Notes under the pieces: generated by a model
Databases searched by the model: none
What the model was told of the DNA's origin: nothing
Seen by the model: only the letters and a program-made list of their open reading frames with translations
Position numbers and translations under genes: made by a program
In this document: one piece after another, positions 57,712 to 64,000 of the stretch
Layout of the letters: each line of letters starts with the position of its first letter
How positions within the stretch are numbered: position 1 is the stretch's first letter
Origin: Prosthecochloris marina
GTDB lineage: Bacteria > Bacteroidota > Chlorobiia > Chlorobiales > Chlorobiaceae
Length of the DNA: 64,000 bases
Assembly: GCF_003182595.1 (NCBI RefSeq)
Contig: NZ_PDNZ01000001.1
Coordinates: forward strand, 1 to 64,000
Direction: 5' to 3'

Positions 57712-59556
57712 GTGATTGCCTTTATTGTTTCTCGTTTCATGCGCACGGCTTTTCTCGCCTGGATGGTTTTGTTATCGCTTCCTGCTCTTTGGAAGGTCGA
57801 TGCTTCGGAATTTCCTGACCCGAACGAAGCATTCAGACTCGAGGCGGAGCTGCGTGATTCGGGTTCGATTACATTGCATTGGACAATAGCCGAAGGCTGC
57901 AAGCTGTATCGTGAACAGGTTGATGTATCGGTTGAAGATGGTGCTCTTGTGCTTGGGGAACTTGTTTTCCCGAAAGGAACGATGTTTGCCGACCCCCTGA
58001 CAGGCGGGAAGTCGGAAATATATCACGATACTCTTTTCCTTACCCTTCCGCTTGTTTCGGTGTCGGAACCTTTTACTTTGAACGTCACCTATCAGGGGTG
58101 TGCTGAAGGGGGGCTCTGTTATCCTCCGGTAACGGAAAAATTCCTGGTCGATCCTCAACAGCCCGGCCCTCTTGTGACGGAAAACACCGACGGCGTTTTG
58201 TCAAAAGCCGTATCTCTGAATACAGCAACGGAGTCTTCCCGCGGCATTTCTTCCCCTGAACAGGGGAGCTTTTTCAGTACTGCGCTCGAGGAGGGGAGCT
58301 TATGGAAAATTTCTCTGATGTTCCTTTTTTTCGGACTTTTGCTGTCGTTCACACCTTGTATCCTTCCGATGGTTCCTATCCTGTCATCGATCATTGTCGG
58401 CGAGGGATCGGTTACTCGTTTGCGAGGTTTTCTCCTTGCGCTTGTCTACAGTCTCGGAATGGCTACCGTCTACACTCTTTTAGGAGTGCTGGCCGGTCTT
58501 GCCGGAGAGGGACTTGCCGGTTTCCTGCAGCGTCCTGAAGTGTTGGGAATCTTTTCTGTACTGCTTGTTGTGCTTGCGTTTTCGATGTTCGATGTCTACC
58601 AAATCCAGATGCCCTCGACGCTGCAGACAAGACTGACCGGGACATCGAGGATCATGAAAGGAGGGCGTTTTCCTGCAGTTTTTTTCATGGGGGCCATTTC
58701 GGCACTCGTCGTCGGTCCGTGCGTCGCTGCTCCTTTGGCGGGAACTCTGGTTTATATCAGTCAGACAAAAAATGTCGTTACAGGAGGACTTGCACTATTT
58801 TCCATGGCATCGGGTATGAGTGTTCCGCTGCTTCTTGTAGGGCTATCGGCAGGGTATCTCCTGCCGCGTGCAGGAGCATGGATGACGGGGGTGAAATATT
58901 TTTTCGGCTTTCTTCTGATAGCTGTTGCTATCTGGATCGTTACACCTGTGCTGCCCATGTGGGCGGTGTTACTGGCATGGGGATTCTTTGCTTTACTCTG
59001 TTCGGTGTTTCTTGGGGTTTTTGAAAACACTGCCGGGCAGCCGACGGCAGGCGCACGTTTCAGAAAAGCTTTAGGAGTTCTTTTTCTCATAGTCGGTGTT
59101 CTGGAACTCGCTGGTGCCGCTTCCGGAGGCCGCAGTGTGTTCGAACCTTTGTCCGGTATTTCACGAGGTCCAAAGATGCATACCGAGGCAGAAAATCCGC
59201 TTCGATTTACCATGATTCATTCGGTTGAAGAACTGGACAGGGCTTTAGAATCTTCTCAACGTCCCGTCATGCTTGATTTTTATGCCGATTGGTGTGTCTC
59301 TTGCAAAGAGCTCGAGCATCTCACGTTCAGTGATCCGCGTGTGGTTGAAAAACTCGAGAATATCTCACTTCTCAAGGCCGATGTTACTGCAAATACCGAG
59401 GAGGAGCGTGCACTCATGAAACGTTTCTCCATTTTCGGGCCACCCGGTATCGTTTTTTTCGACAGTTCCGGCAGGGAAATCCCCGAAAGCCGGATAGCCG
59501 GATTTATTAATACTGCCAATTTTATCGAACATATCGAGCGTTTTATAGGTCAATAG
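57712..59556 (+). CDS. DsbD-like thiol:disulfide interchange protein
   Basis: A 614-residue protein: signal peptide, an N-terminal nDsbD-like domain with Cys130 and Cys136 ('YQGCAEGGLCYPP'), a membrane domain of about eight helices with Cys216 ('FTPCILPM') and Cys337 ('VGPCVAAP'), and a C-terminal thioredoxin domain with Cys528/Cys531 ('DWCVSCKELE'). All three pairs of the DsbD relay are present. It moves electrons from cytoplasmic thioredoxin to the periplasm, probably for SoxW. The GTG start is 46 bases after soxW. Confidence 0.92.
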   Translation: MIAFIVSRFMRTAFLAWMVLLSLPALWKVDASEFPDPNEAFRLEAELRDSGSITLHWTIAEGCKLYREQVDVSVEDGALVLGELVFPKGTMFADPLTGGKSEIYHDTLFLTLPLVSVSEPFTLNVTYQGCAEGGLCYPPVTEKFLVDPQQPGPLVTENTDGVLSKAVSLNTATESSRGISSPEQGSFFSTALEEGSLWKISLMFLFFGLLLSFTPCILPMVPILSSIIVGEGSVTRLRGFLLALVYSLGMATVYTLLGVLAGLAGEGLAGFLQRPEVLGIFSVLLVVLAFSMFDVYQIQMPSTLQTRLTGTSRIMKGGRFPAVFFMGAISALVVGPCVAAPLAGTLVYISQTKNVVTGGLALFSMASGMSVPLLLVGLSAGYLLPRAGAWMTGVKYFFGFLLIAVAIWIVTPVLPMWAVLLAWGFFALLCSVFLGVFENTAGQPTAGARFRKALGVLFLIVGVLELAGAASGGRSVFEPLSGISRGPKMHTEAENPLRFTMIHSVEELDRALESSQRPVMLDFYADWCVSCKELEHLTFSDPRVVEKLENISLLKADVTANTEEERALMKRFSIFGPPGIVFFDSSGREIPESRIAGFINTANFIEHIERFIGQ

Positions 59557-59813
59557 ACCATGTAAAAAGCTTGATTTTACGGTATCTCTTTACTTACAAA
59601 CGGTTCGGCATTTCACGAAGAAGCAACCCCTGCTTATTGAAAATGAATGGACATGTTCACTCTTTTCTTGACTGTTTCGAAAGGAATAGCGAAATTATAG
59701 GTAAGCTTTTCTCGTTTTACCCCCTTATTTTAAATCACAGATAGTCATGGATCGATTGAGAAATGTGGTTTTAAAAAAGGTGTTTTTCTCCGATCAACAC
59801 AAAATTGAAATCC

Positions 59814-60803
59814 ATGCCAGGGCGACTGCACAGTATACCCAAGCTAAAAAAGTATCCATCAGGTAAACTTGGCTCAAAGATAGTTCATAGCGTTGACGAA
59901 AACCCTTTTCCTCTCATCTATGTCGATCTGACGCACCGCTGCAACTACAACTGCAATTACTGCTATAATCCCGTCAGATCATTACCGGACATGTCTTTGG
60001 ATTATTTTCGAGAGGTCTGTCGGCGATTGCCGAACCGTGTGGCTTTCAGGTTTATGGGTGGTGAGCCAACCCTGCACCCGCAATTTTTGGAATTCATTGT
60101 AACGGCAAACGAATATAATCATATGGTTTCATTTGTTTCGAATGGGACCATGCTGGCCGATTCTTCCTTCGTCCGGTCTATAAAGAACACAGGTGTTCCT
60201 GTTATCGCAACGTTATCGATGAATGGAGGAAAAAACAATGAATGGTACCGGTTTATAGATAATGACGATGTGGCTGAAGAAAAACTGACGGCTCTGAAAA
60301 ACCTCGATGAGGAATGTATTGGTCGTATAGCGATTACAGCTATCATTGTCCGTGATGTCAACGAGGGGGTTGTCACGCAATTGATGGATTTATCAAGGCT
60401 TTATAAAAACGTCAGATATGTTCATTACCGGTCCGTCGGCAAGGTTGGCAGATTCATCGATTCAGAACCGTATTCATTGCAAGAGCTCAAACGTGTCGTC
60501 GATGAGCAGATTCCGAAAGATGAAAACTATGAGCGTAAGGTGAAATTCGATGGTCTGGATGCTACACCGGGTAATCGTTGTTTCGGATGTATGGGTTGTT
60601 ATGAATACCACCATAGTCAAAAAATCGAAATATGTTTGATCGATTTTGCCAAGCCGGACACGTTCAGCTGCTGGAAGCGTGGAAAACTTATCGAAGAGAC
60701 GTTTCAGATCGAGACATTTTTTGAAAACATGGTTCAATTTTCAACTTTTCTGGATAACAGCTTTCCGGAACATAACCTGAAGTTGGAAGCAGGAAGTTTT
60801 TAA
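59814..60803 (+). CDS. Radical SAM protein downstream of the sox cluster
   Basis: A 329-residue radical SAM protein with cluster motif C-NYN-C-NY-C near residue 43 and 'FRFMGGEPTLHPQFLEF' (the GGE motif). The C-terminus has 'NRCFGCMGCYEY' and further Cys in 'CLIDF' and 'FSCWKRG', suggesting an auxiliary cluster but not a typical full SPASM. The target is unknown; there is no adjacent short peptide gene that I can support. A TTG at 59805 is an alternative start. The sox cluster is 257 bases upstream, so a link is possible but unproven. Confidence 0.8.
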   Translation: MPGRLHSIPKLKKYPSGKLGSKIVHSVDENPFPLIYVDLTHRCNYNCNYCYNPVRSLPDMSLDYFREVCRRLPNRVAFRFMGGEPTLHPQFLEFIVTANEYNHMVSFVSNGTMLADSSFVRSIKNTGVPVIATLSMNGGKNNEWYRFIDNDDVAEEKLTALKNLDEECIGRIAITAIIVRDVNEGVVTQLMDLSRLYKNVRYVHYRSVGKVGRFIDSEPYSLQELKRVVDEQIPKDENYERKVKFDGLDATPGNRCFGCMGCYEYHHSQKIEICLIDFAKPDTFSCWKRGKLIEETFQIETFFENMVQFSTFLDNSFPEHNLKLEAGSF

Positions 60804-60812
60804 GCGTTCAGG

Positions 60813-61511
60813 TCAACCGAGCAGTTGTTCGAGAAACACGCCGGCCGATTCAAGGTATTGTTCGTCAGCCTCATGACCGCCGGGAAAACAGCAATGTTCA
60901 AAAGGAACCCCTGATTCATTCAATCTTTTTTTGTCCCGCTCAAATTCATTTTGTGTATAAAGCCGATCGGCGTTACCCCTTGCGATATGCGCTTTTTTCA
61001 TTTTTCCGAGTTTCTCGTGCTCAGGTGGAATATTGCCGCCAAGGAACATGACGGCAGTCGGTTCATGGTTGCCAAGAAGTGCTGAACGGGCTGCCATTGC
61101 TGCCCCCATCGAAAAGCCGTGATAGACGAGAGTGCCACTTAAAGAATACCTTTTTTCCAGTTCGGTTATCACGGCGGTGACGTAGCTGATGTTTTCTTGT
61201 ATCATCAATTCACGATTACGGCTCGTCATCCAATTTGCACCAACCATTCCTTTCTGTTTGTAAAATGGATGAAGCGCTTCGACAGCACAGCAGAGCCAAG
61301 CTGAATTTCCGGTCATACCTTTCAGAAGAGCAAGTTCATCTTCGGCAAGCTGACCATATCCGTGAAAGCCAACAATGAGGTGAAAGGGATCTTCACCCGA
61401 AGGTTTTTGAATAACGTAGCGGCCCGAGATCTCGGTTTTTATAAAGTAGTGTTCAGGCATCGAGGGAGATTGACGATCATTGCATGTTGGGCAAGGAAGC
61501 CTTGTGTACAT
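60813..61511 (-). CDS. Alpha/beta hydrolase (carboxylesterase/phospholipase-like)
   Basis: A 232-residue hydrolase: 'HLIVGFHGYGQLAEDE' (oxyanion), nucleophile elbow 'YHGFSMGAAMAARSA' (GFSMG), and 'FPGGHEADEQY' with the catalytic His. It resembles phospholipase/carboxylesterase enzymes. No signal peptide. The first 17 residues include 'CPTCND', which may not be translated if the ATG at 61460 is used. Convergent with the radical SAM gene. Confidence 0.8.
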   Translation of the reverse strand: MYTRLPCPTCNDRQSPSMPEHYFIKTEISGRYVIQKPSGEDPFHLIVGFHGYGQLAEDELALLKGMTGNSAWLCCAVEALHPFYKQKGMVGANWMTSRNRELMIQENISYVTAVITELEKRYSLSGTLVYHGFSMGAAMAARSALLGNHEPTAVMFLGGNIPPEHEKLGKMKKAHIARGNADRLYTQNEFERDKKRLNESGVPFEHCCFPGGHEADEQYLESAGVFLEQLLG

Positions 61512-61730
61512 TTCTTGCTGGTTAATATATCCCAGAAAATCAGTGAGTCAAAACTATCGGTTTTTTTATGGCTGTTTCTGGGAAAGGGATGGAGTTCAGC
61601 ACAAGCAGTGAGCTTTTGTAAATTCTTTTTGGTTCTTGGACAATACTGTACAATTACTCAAATTGAATGAGGGTTTGAAATAATCTGCCAGGCAAGTCAA
61701 GCAGAAAAACATGTTCAGGAGAGTCAATAT

Positions 61731-62378
61731 ATGGGAAAAAATGAAATTACGATCGCGCCATCGCCAAATGGTCCGTTGATTGTGGAAAACATCGAAAGCC
61801 TTACAGAATCGAACGGAGATATTTTTCCTCTGCGTACTCCGGTCATTGCTCTTTGCCGTTGCGGTGGATCGGAGCACAAGCCTTTTTGTGACGGTACGCA
61901 TGCGAAGGTCGGGTGGACAGATGAGAAGCAGGAAGGAAGGCCGCCGAGGCGAAGTGATAGCTACAAAGGAAAGGATATCATCATTCACGATGATCGTGGA
62001 ATCTGTTCTCACGCAGGGTTTTGCACAGATGATTTGCCAGAAGTGTTTTTAAAGAAAGATGAACCCTGGATCGATCCCGATGGGGAAGGCTTCGAGAAAA
62101 TCATCGAGACAATAGAAAAGTGCCCTTCTGGTGCGTTAAGCTATTCTATTGAAGGGAGGTTGCACGATAACTTTTCCGGAAACCCTCAAATACGTATTGC
62201 TGAAAACGGGCCGTATTACATAAAGGGCAGCATTCCTCTTCATGATGCAGACAAGCCTGAATCCGATGAACACTACGCATTATGCCGGTGCGGCCGATCC
62301 AGAAACAAGCCTTTTTGTGACGGTCAACACTGGTTCAAACGTTTCAGGGATGATGGCAAGGTAAAGCCGATTGAATAA
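61731..62378 (+). CDS. Two CDGSH FeS domains flanking a ferredoxin-like domain
   Basis: A 215-residue cytoplasmic protein. CDGSH-type motifs C-x-C-x2-S-x3-P-x-C-D-G-x-H occur twice: 'CRCGGSEHKPFCDGTH' (about 42-57) and 'CRCGRSRNKPFCDGQH' near the C-terminus. Between them is a Fer4_19/DUF1271-like domain with 'GICSHAGFC' and 'IEKCPSGALSY'. CDGSH clusters are 2Fe-2S with Cys3His ligation. Role is unknown; electron transfer or redox sensing is plausible. EanB gene follows after 86 bases. Confidence 0.88.
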   Translation: MGKNEITIAPSPNGPLIVENIESLTESNGDIFPLRTPVIALCRCGGSEHKPFCDGTHAKVGWTDEKQEGRPPRRSDSYKGKDIIIHDDRGICSHAGFCTDDLPEVFLKKDEPWIDPDGEGFEKIIETIEKCPSGALSYSIEGRLHDNFSGNPQIRIAENGPYYIKGSIPLHDADKPESDEHYALCRCGRSRNKPFCDGQHWFKRFRDDGKVKPIE

Positions 62379-62464
62379 GGTGCCGCTGAATGAAAAGGTA
62401 CCGGTAGTAGGCATTTATTGAGAAAATAACCGATCAGCTGCAACAATCGAATTCAAAAAATACC

Positions 62465-63751
62465 ATGCCCGAATCAGAAGAAATGAGAACAGAAGCATTA
62501 CAGGAGCTTCTGGATAATAACGATGTAACAATCATCGACGTGCGTTCAATAGATGCCTATAACGGTTGGCGGATGCAGAATGAGGCGCGAGGAGGACATA
62601 TTAAAGGGGCAAAAACAGTACCCGAAAAATGGTTTCACTTCTCTGAATGGCTCAGGATTTTGCAGTTCAAGAACATCTTGCCGGATCATGCCATTGTGGT
62701 ATACGGGTATACTCCGAAACAAAGTCATAGAACGGCTGAACAGTTCAGGGAAAATGGATACAAAAAGGTTTCTGTGTATAACCAGTTTGTATCGGAATGG
62801 TCGGGGAACGATGCATTGCCGATGCAGAAGCTTGCGAACTATCGACAACTTGTTTCGCCTGAATGGGTGAATACGCTGATTGCCGGGAAAACACCTGAAG
62901 GGTATGGTAACGATAGATTTGTTGTTTGTCATGCTCATTACCGGAACCGAGATGCGTATTTAAGCGGGCACATTCCGGGAGCTGTCGATATGGATACACT
63001 GTCGCTCGAGTCGCCTGAAACATGGAACCGGCGGAGTCCGGAGGAGTTGAAAGCTGCTCTCGAACAGCATGGGATTACCGCCGATACAACGGTTGTTCTT
63101 TACGGCAAGTTCATGCAACCTGATAATGCCGATGATTTTCCAGGCAGCGCAGCAGGGCATATCGGAGCCATCCGGCTTGCCTTCATCATGATGTATGCCG
63201 GCGTGAAAGATGTGCGTGTGTTGAATGGCGGCTATCGTTCCTGGGCGGATGCCGGTTATGAGATCAGTATGGACGATGTGCCGAAGCAACCGGTCGAATC
63301 GTTCGGTTCCGTGATACCGGTCAGGCCTGAACTCGCGGTCGATACGCCTGAAGCCAAAGAGATGCTTCGGTCAAAAGATGCCGATCTGGTTTGCGTTAGA
63401 AGCTACCCTGAGTATATAGGTGAGGTAAGCGGATACAACTATATCAAAAAGAAAGGACGCATCCCTGGGGCGGTGTTCGCCAATTGTGGTAGTGATGCTT
63501 ATCACATGGAAAATTATCGTAATCTCGATCACACCACGCGTGAGTACCATGAGATTGACGCCGTCTGGAAACAGTCCGGGATTGTTCCCGAAAAGCACCT
63601 TGCATTTTACTGTGGAACCGGTTGGCGGGGAAGTGAGGCATGGTTCAATGCATTGTTGATGGGATGGCCGAGAGTGTCGGTATACGACGGCGGATGGTTT
63701 GAGTGGAGCAACAATCCTGACAATCCCTATGAAACAGGTGATCCGAAATGA
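62465..63751 (+). CDS. eanB: Triple rhodanese sulfurtransferase, EanB-like (anaerobic ergothioneine synthase)
   Basis: A 428-residue protein with three rhodanese-like domains. Only the third has an active-site Cys, Cys383 in 'FYCGTGWRGSEA'; the first two have 'VVYGYTPKQSHR' and 'VLYGKFMQPDNADD' at the equivalent loops. EanB of Chlorobium limicola inserts sulfur from polysulfide into hercynine (trimethylhistidine) to give ergothioneine without oxygen. Assignment rests on the rhodanese architecture and the adjacent EgtD/EanA-like gene. Other sulfurtransferases are less likely given the context. Confidence 0.85.
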   Translation: MPESEEMRTEALQELLDNNDVTIIDVRSIDAYNGWRMQNEARGGHIKGAKTVPEKWFHFSEWLRILQFKNILPDHAIVVYGYTPKQSHRTAEQFRENGYKKVSVYNQFVSEWSGNDALPMQKLANYRQLVSPEWVNTLIAGKTPEGYGNDRFVVCHAHYRNRDAYLSGHIPGAVDMDTLSLESPETWNRRSPEELKAALEQHGITADTTVVLYGKFMQPDNADDFPGSAAGHIGAIRLAFIMMYAGVKDVRVLNGGYRSWADAGYEISMDDVPKQPVESFGSVIPVRPELAVDTPEAKEMLRSKDADLVCVRSYPEYIGEVSGYNYIKKKGRIPGAVFANCGSDAYHMENYRNLDHTTREYHEIDAVWKQSGIVPEKHLAFYCGTGWRGSEAWFNALLMGWPRVSVYDGGWFEWSNNPDNPYETGDPK

Positions 63752-63793
63752 CGTTGATACTGATCGGTTACCCTGAATTAACAACTACCCCCC

Positions 63794-64000
63794 ATGGATT
63801 ATTCGACCAGAAATGTTTTCGAATGCGGTTCAGCGACCATCGTCAACTATCTTCCGGAAATTGGTCTCGAGGCGGCAATTGAAGAAATAATCACTGGTTT
63901 GCATGCCCGGCCGAAACGGATAGCAAGCAAATACTTTTACGATAAAAAAGGATCGGAACTCTTCGAAAACATAACCGTTCTCGATGAATATTACCCTTCA
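63794..64000 (+). CDS. eanA: Histidine N-methyltransferase, EanA/EgtD-like (5' part only)
   Basis: The window ends after 69 codons. The N-terminus matches EgtD: 'EIITGLHARPKRIASKYFYDKKGSELFENI' and 'LDEYYPS' correspond to the conserved segment before the methyltransferase fold (seen as 'K.FYD..GS.LFE.I...EYYP' in the family). EgtD/EanA trimethylates histidine with three SAM to hercynine, the substrate of EanB, whose gene is directly upstream. No obvious Shine-Dalgarno precedes the ATG; the 42-base gap suggests co-transcription. Confidence 0.85.
   Translation, partial: MDYSTRNVFECGSATIVNYLPEIGLEAAIEEIITGLHARPKRIASKYFYDKKGSELFENITVLDEYYPS

Noticed and set aside
59645..59863. Short plus-strand frames (33 and 39 residues) before the radical SAM gene as possible peptide substrates
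   Set aside because: They lack a leader/core pattern, good ribosome-binding sites and Cys-rich repeats, and the second one overlaps the enzyme gene.
1..64000. CRISPR arrays, insertion sequences or prophage genes
   Set aside because: No regularly spaced repeats, transposase or phage structural genes were seen on either strand.

Overview
The window looks like a chromosomal segment of a green sulfur bacterium (Chlorobiaceae; Chlorobium, Prosthecochloris or Pelodictyon type, genus not resolvable by eye). The main evidence is a thiosulfate-oxidation cluster in the green-sulfur order (FccB-type flavoprotein, soxX, soxY, soxZ, soxA, soxK, soxB, soxW, DsbD-like protein) without soxCD, a SecA with the large insertion seen in the Chlorobi/Bacteroidetes lineage, and a rhodanese-methyltransferase pair matching the anaerobic ergothioneine genes (eanB, eanA) described from Chlorobium limicola. 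Most start codons lack strong Shine-Dalgarno sequences.

Layout. 1-1300: an edge-truncated gene start, a ParE/RHH toxin-antitoxin pair with a palindromic operator, and 0.7 kb with no convincing gene. 1320-7300: a very large FAD/FeS oxidoreductase, then a small Cys-rich lipoprotein-like peptide and a SPASM radical SAM enzyme that look like a RiPP precursor and its maturase (SbtA/SbtM type). 7500-25400: housekeeping genes (aminotransferase, NAD(P)HX repair enzyme, purL, secA, DHH phosphoesterase, pepA, a lipase-like hydrolase, a coiled-coil lipoprotein, a dicarboxylate/amino-acid symporter with an inserted domain, UDP-glucose dehydrogenase) and a thiD-thiE-thiE-like thiamine operon. 25500-31050: RidA-like protein, DUF192 protein, a strongly T-skewed AT-rich island, a CtpA protease, two tandem START-domain proteins and a heptose-7-phosphate kinase. 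31200-34950: the classical ffh-rpsP-rimM-trmD-rplS operon. 35000-49850: an MBL hydrolase, a MutY-like glycosylase lacking the FeS motif, a Mut7-C protein, acyl-CoA synthetase, DUF2939 protein, tRNA-Cys, a CYTH-CHAD/ParA pair, a BMP-type lipoprotein with a possible structured leader, a coiled-coil lipoprotein, an epimerase, a cNMP/CBS/DUF294 protein with its DnaQ-like exonuclease, a methyltransferase and a small basic protein.

50000-60800 is the sulfur-oxidation region. A porin and the FccB/sox operon are each preceded by the same 56-bp AT-rich element (43 of 56 positions identical), which contains a promoter-like sequence and a dyad. This suggests common control. SoxAX and SoxK would load thiosulfate onto the SoxY C-terminal Cys, SoxB would hydrolyse off sulfate, and SoxW with the DsbD-like protein would supply periplasmic reductant. 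Without SoxCD the sulfane sulfur should be passed to sulfur globules or other pathways. A radical SAM gene follows directly.

60800-64000 holds an alpha/beta hydrolase, a double-CDGSH/ferredoxin protein, EanB-like triple rhodanese and the truncated start of an EanA/EgtD-like histidine methyltransferase running off the right edge. The most rewarding loci are the SbtA/SbtM-like pair, the shared sulfur-gene promoter element, the eanBA locus, the CHAD-ParA pair, and the orphan radical SAM enzyme after the sox genes.
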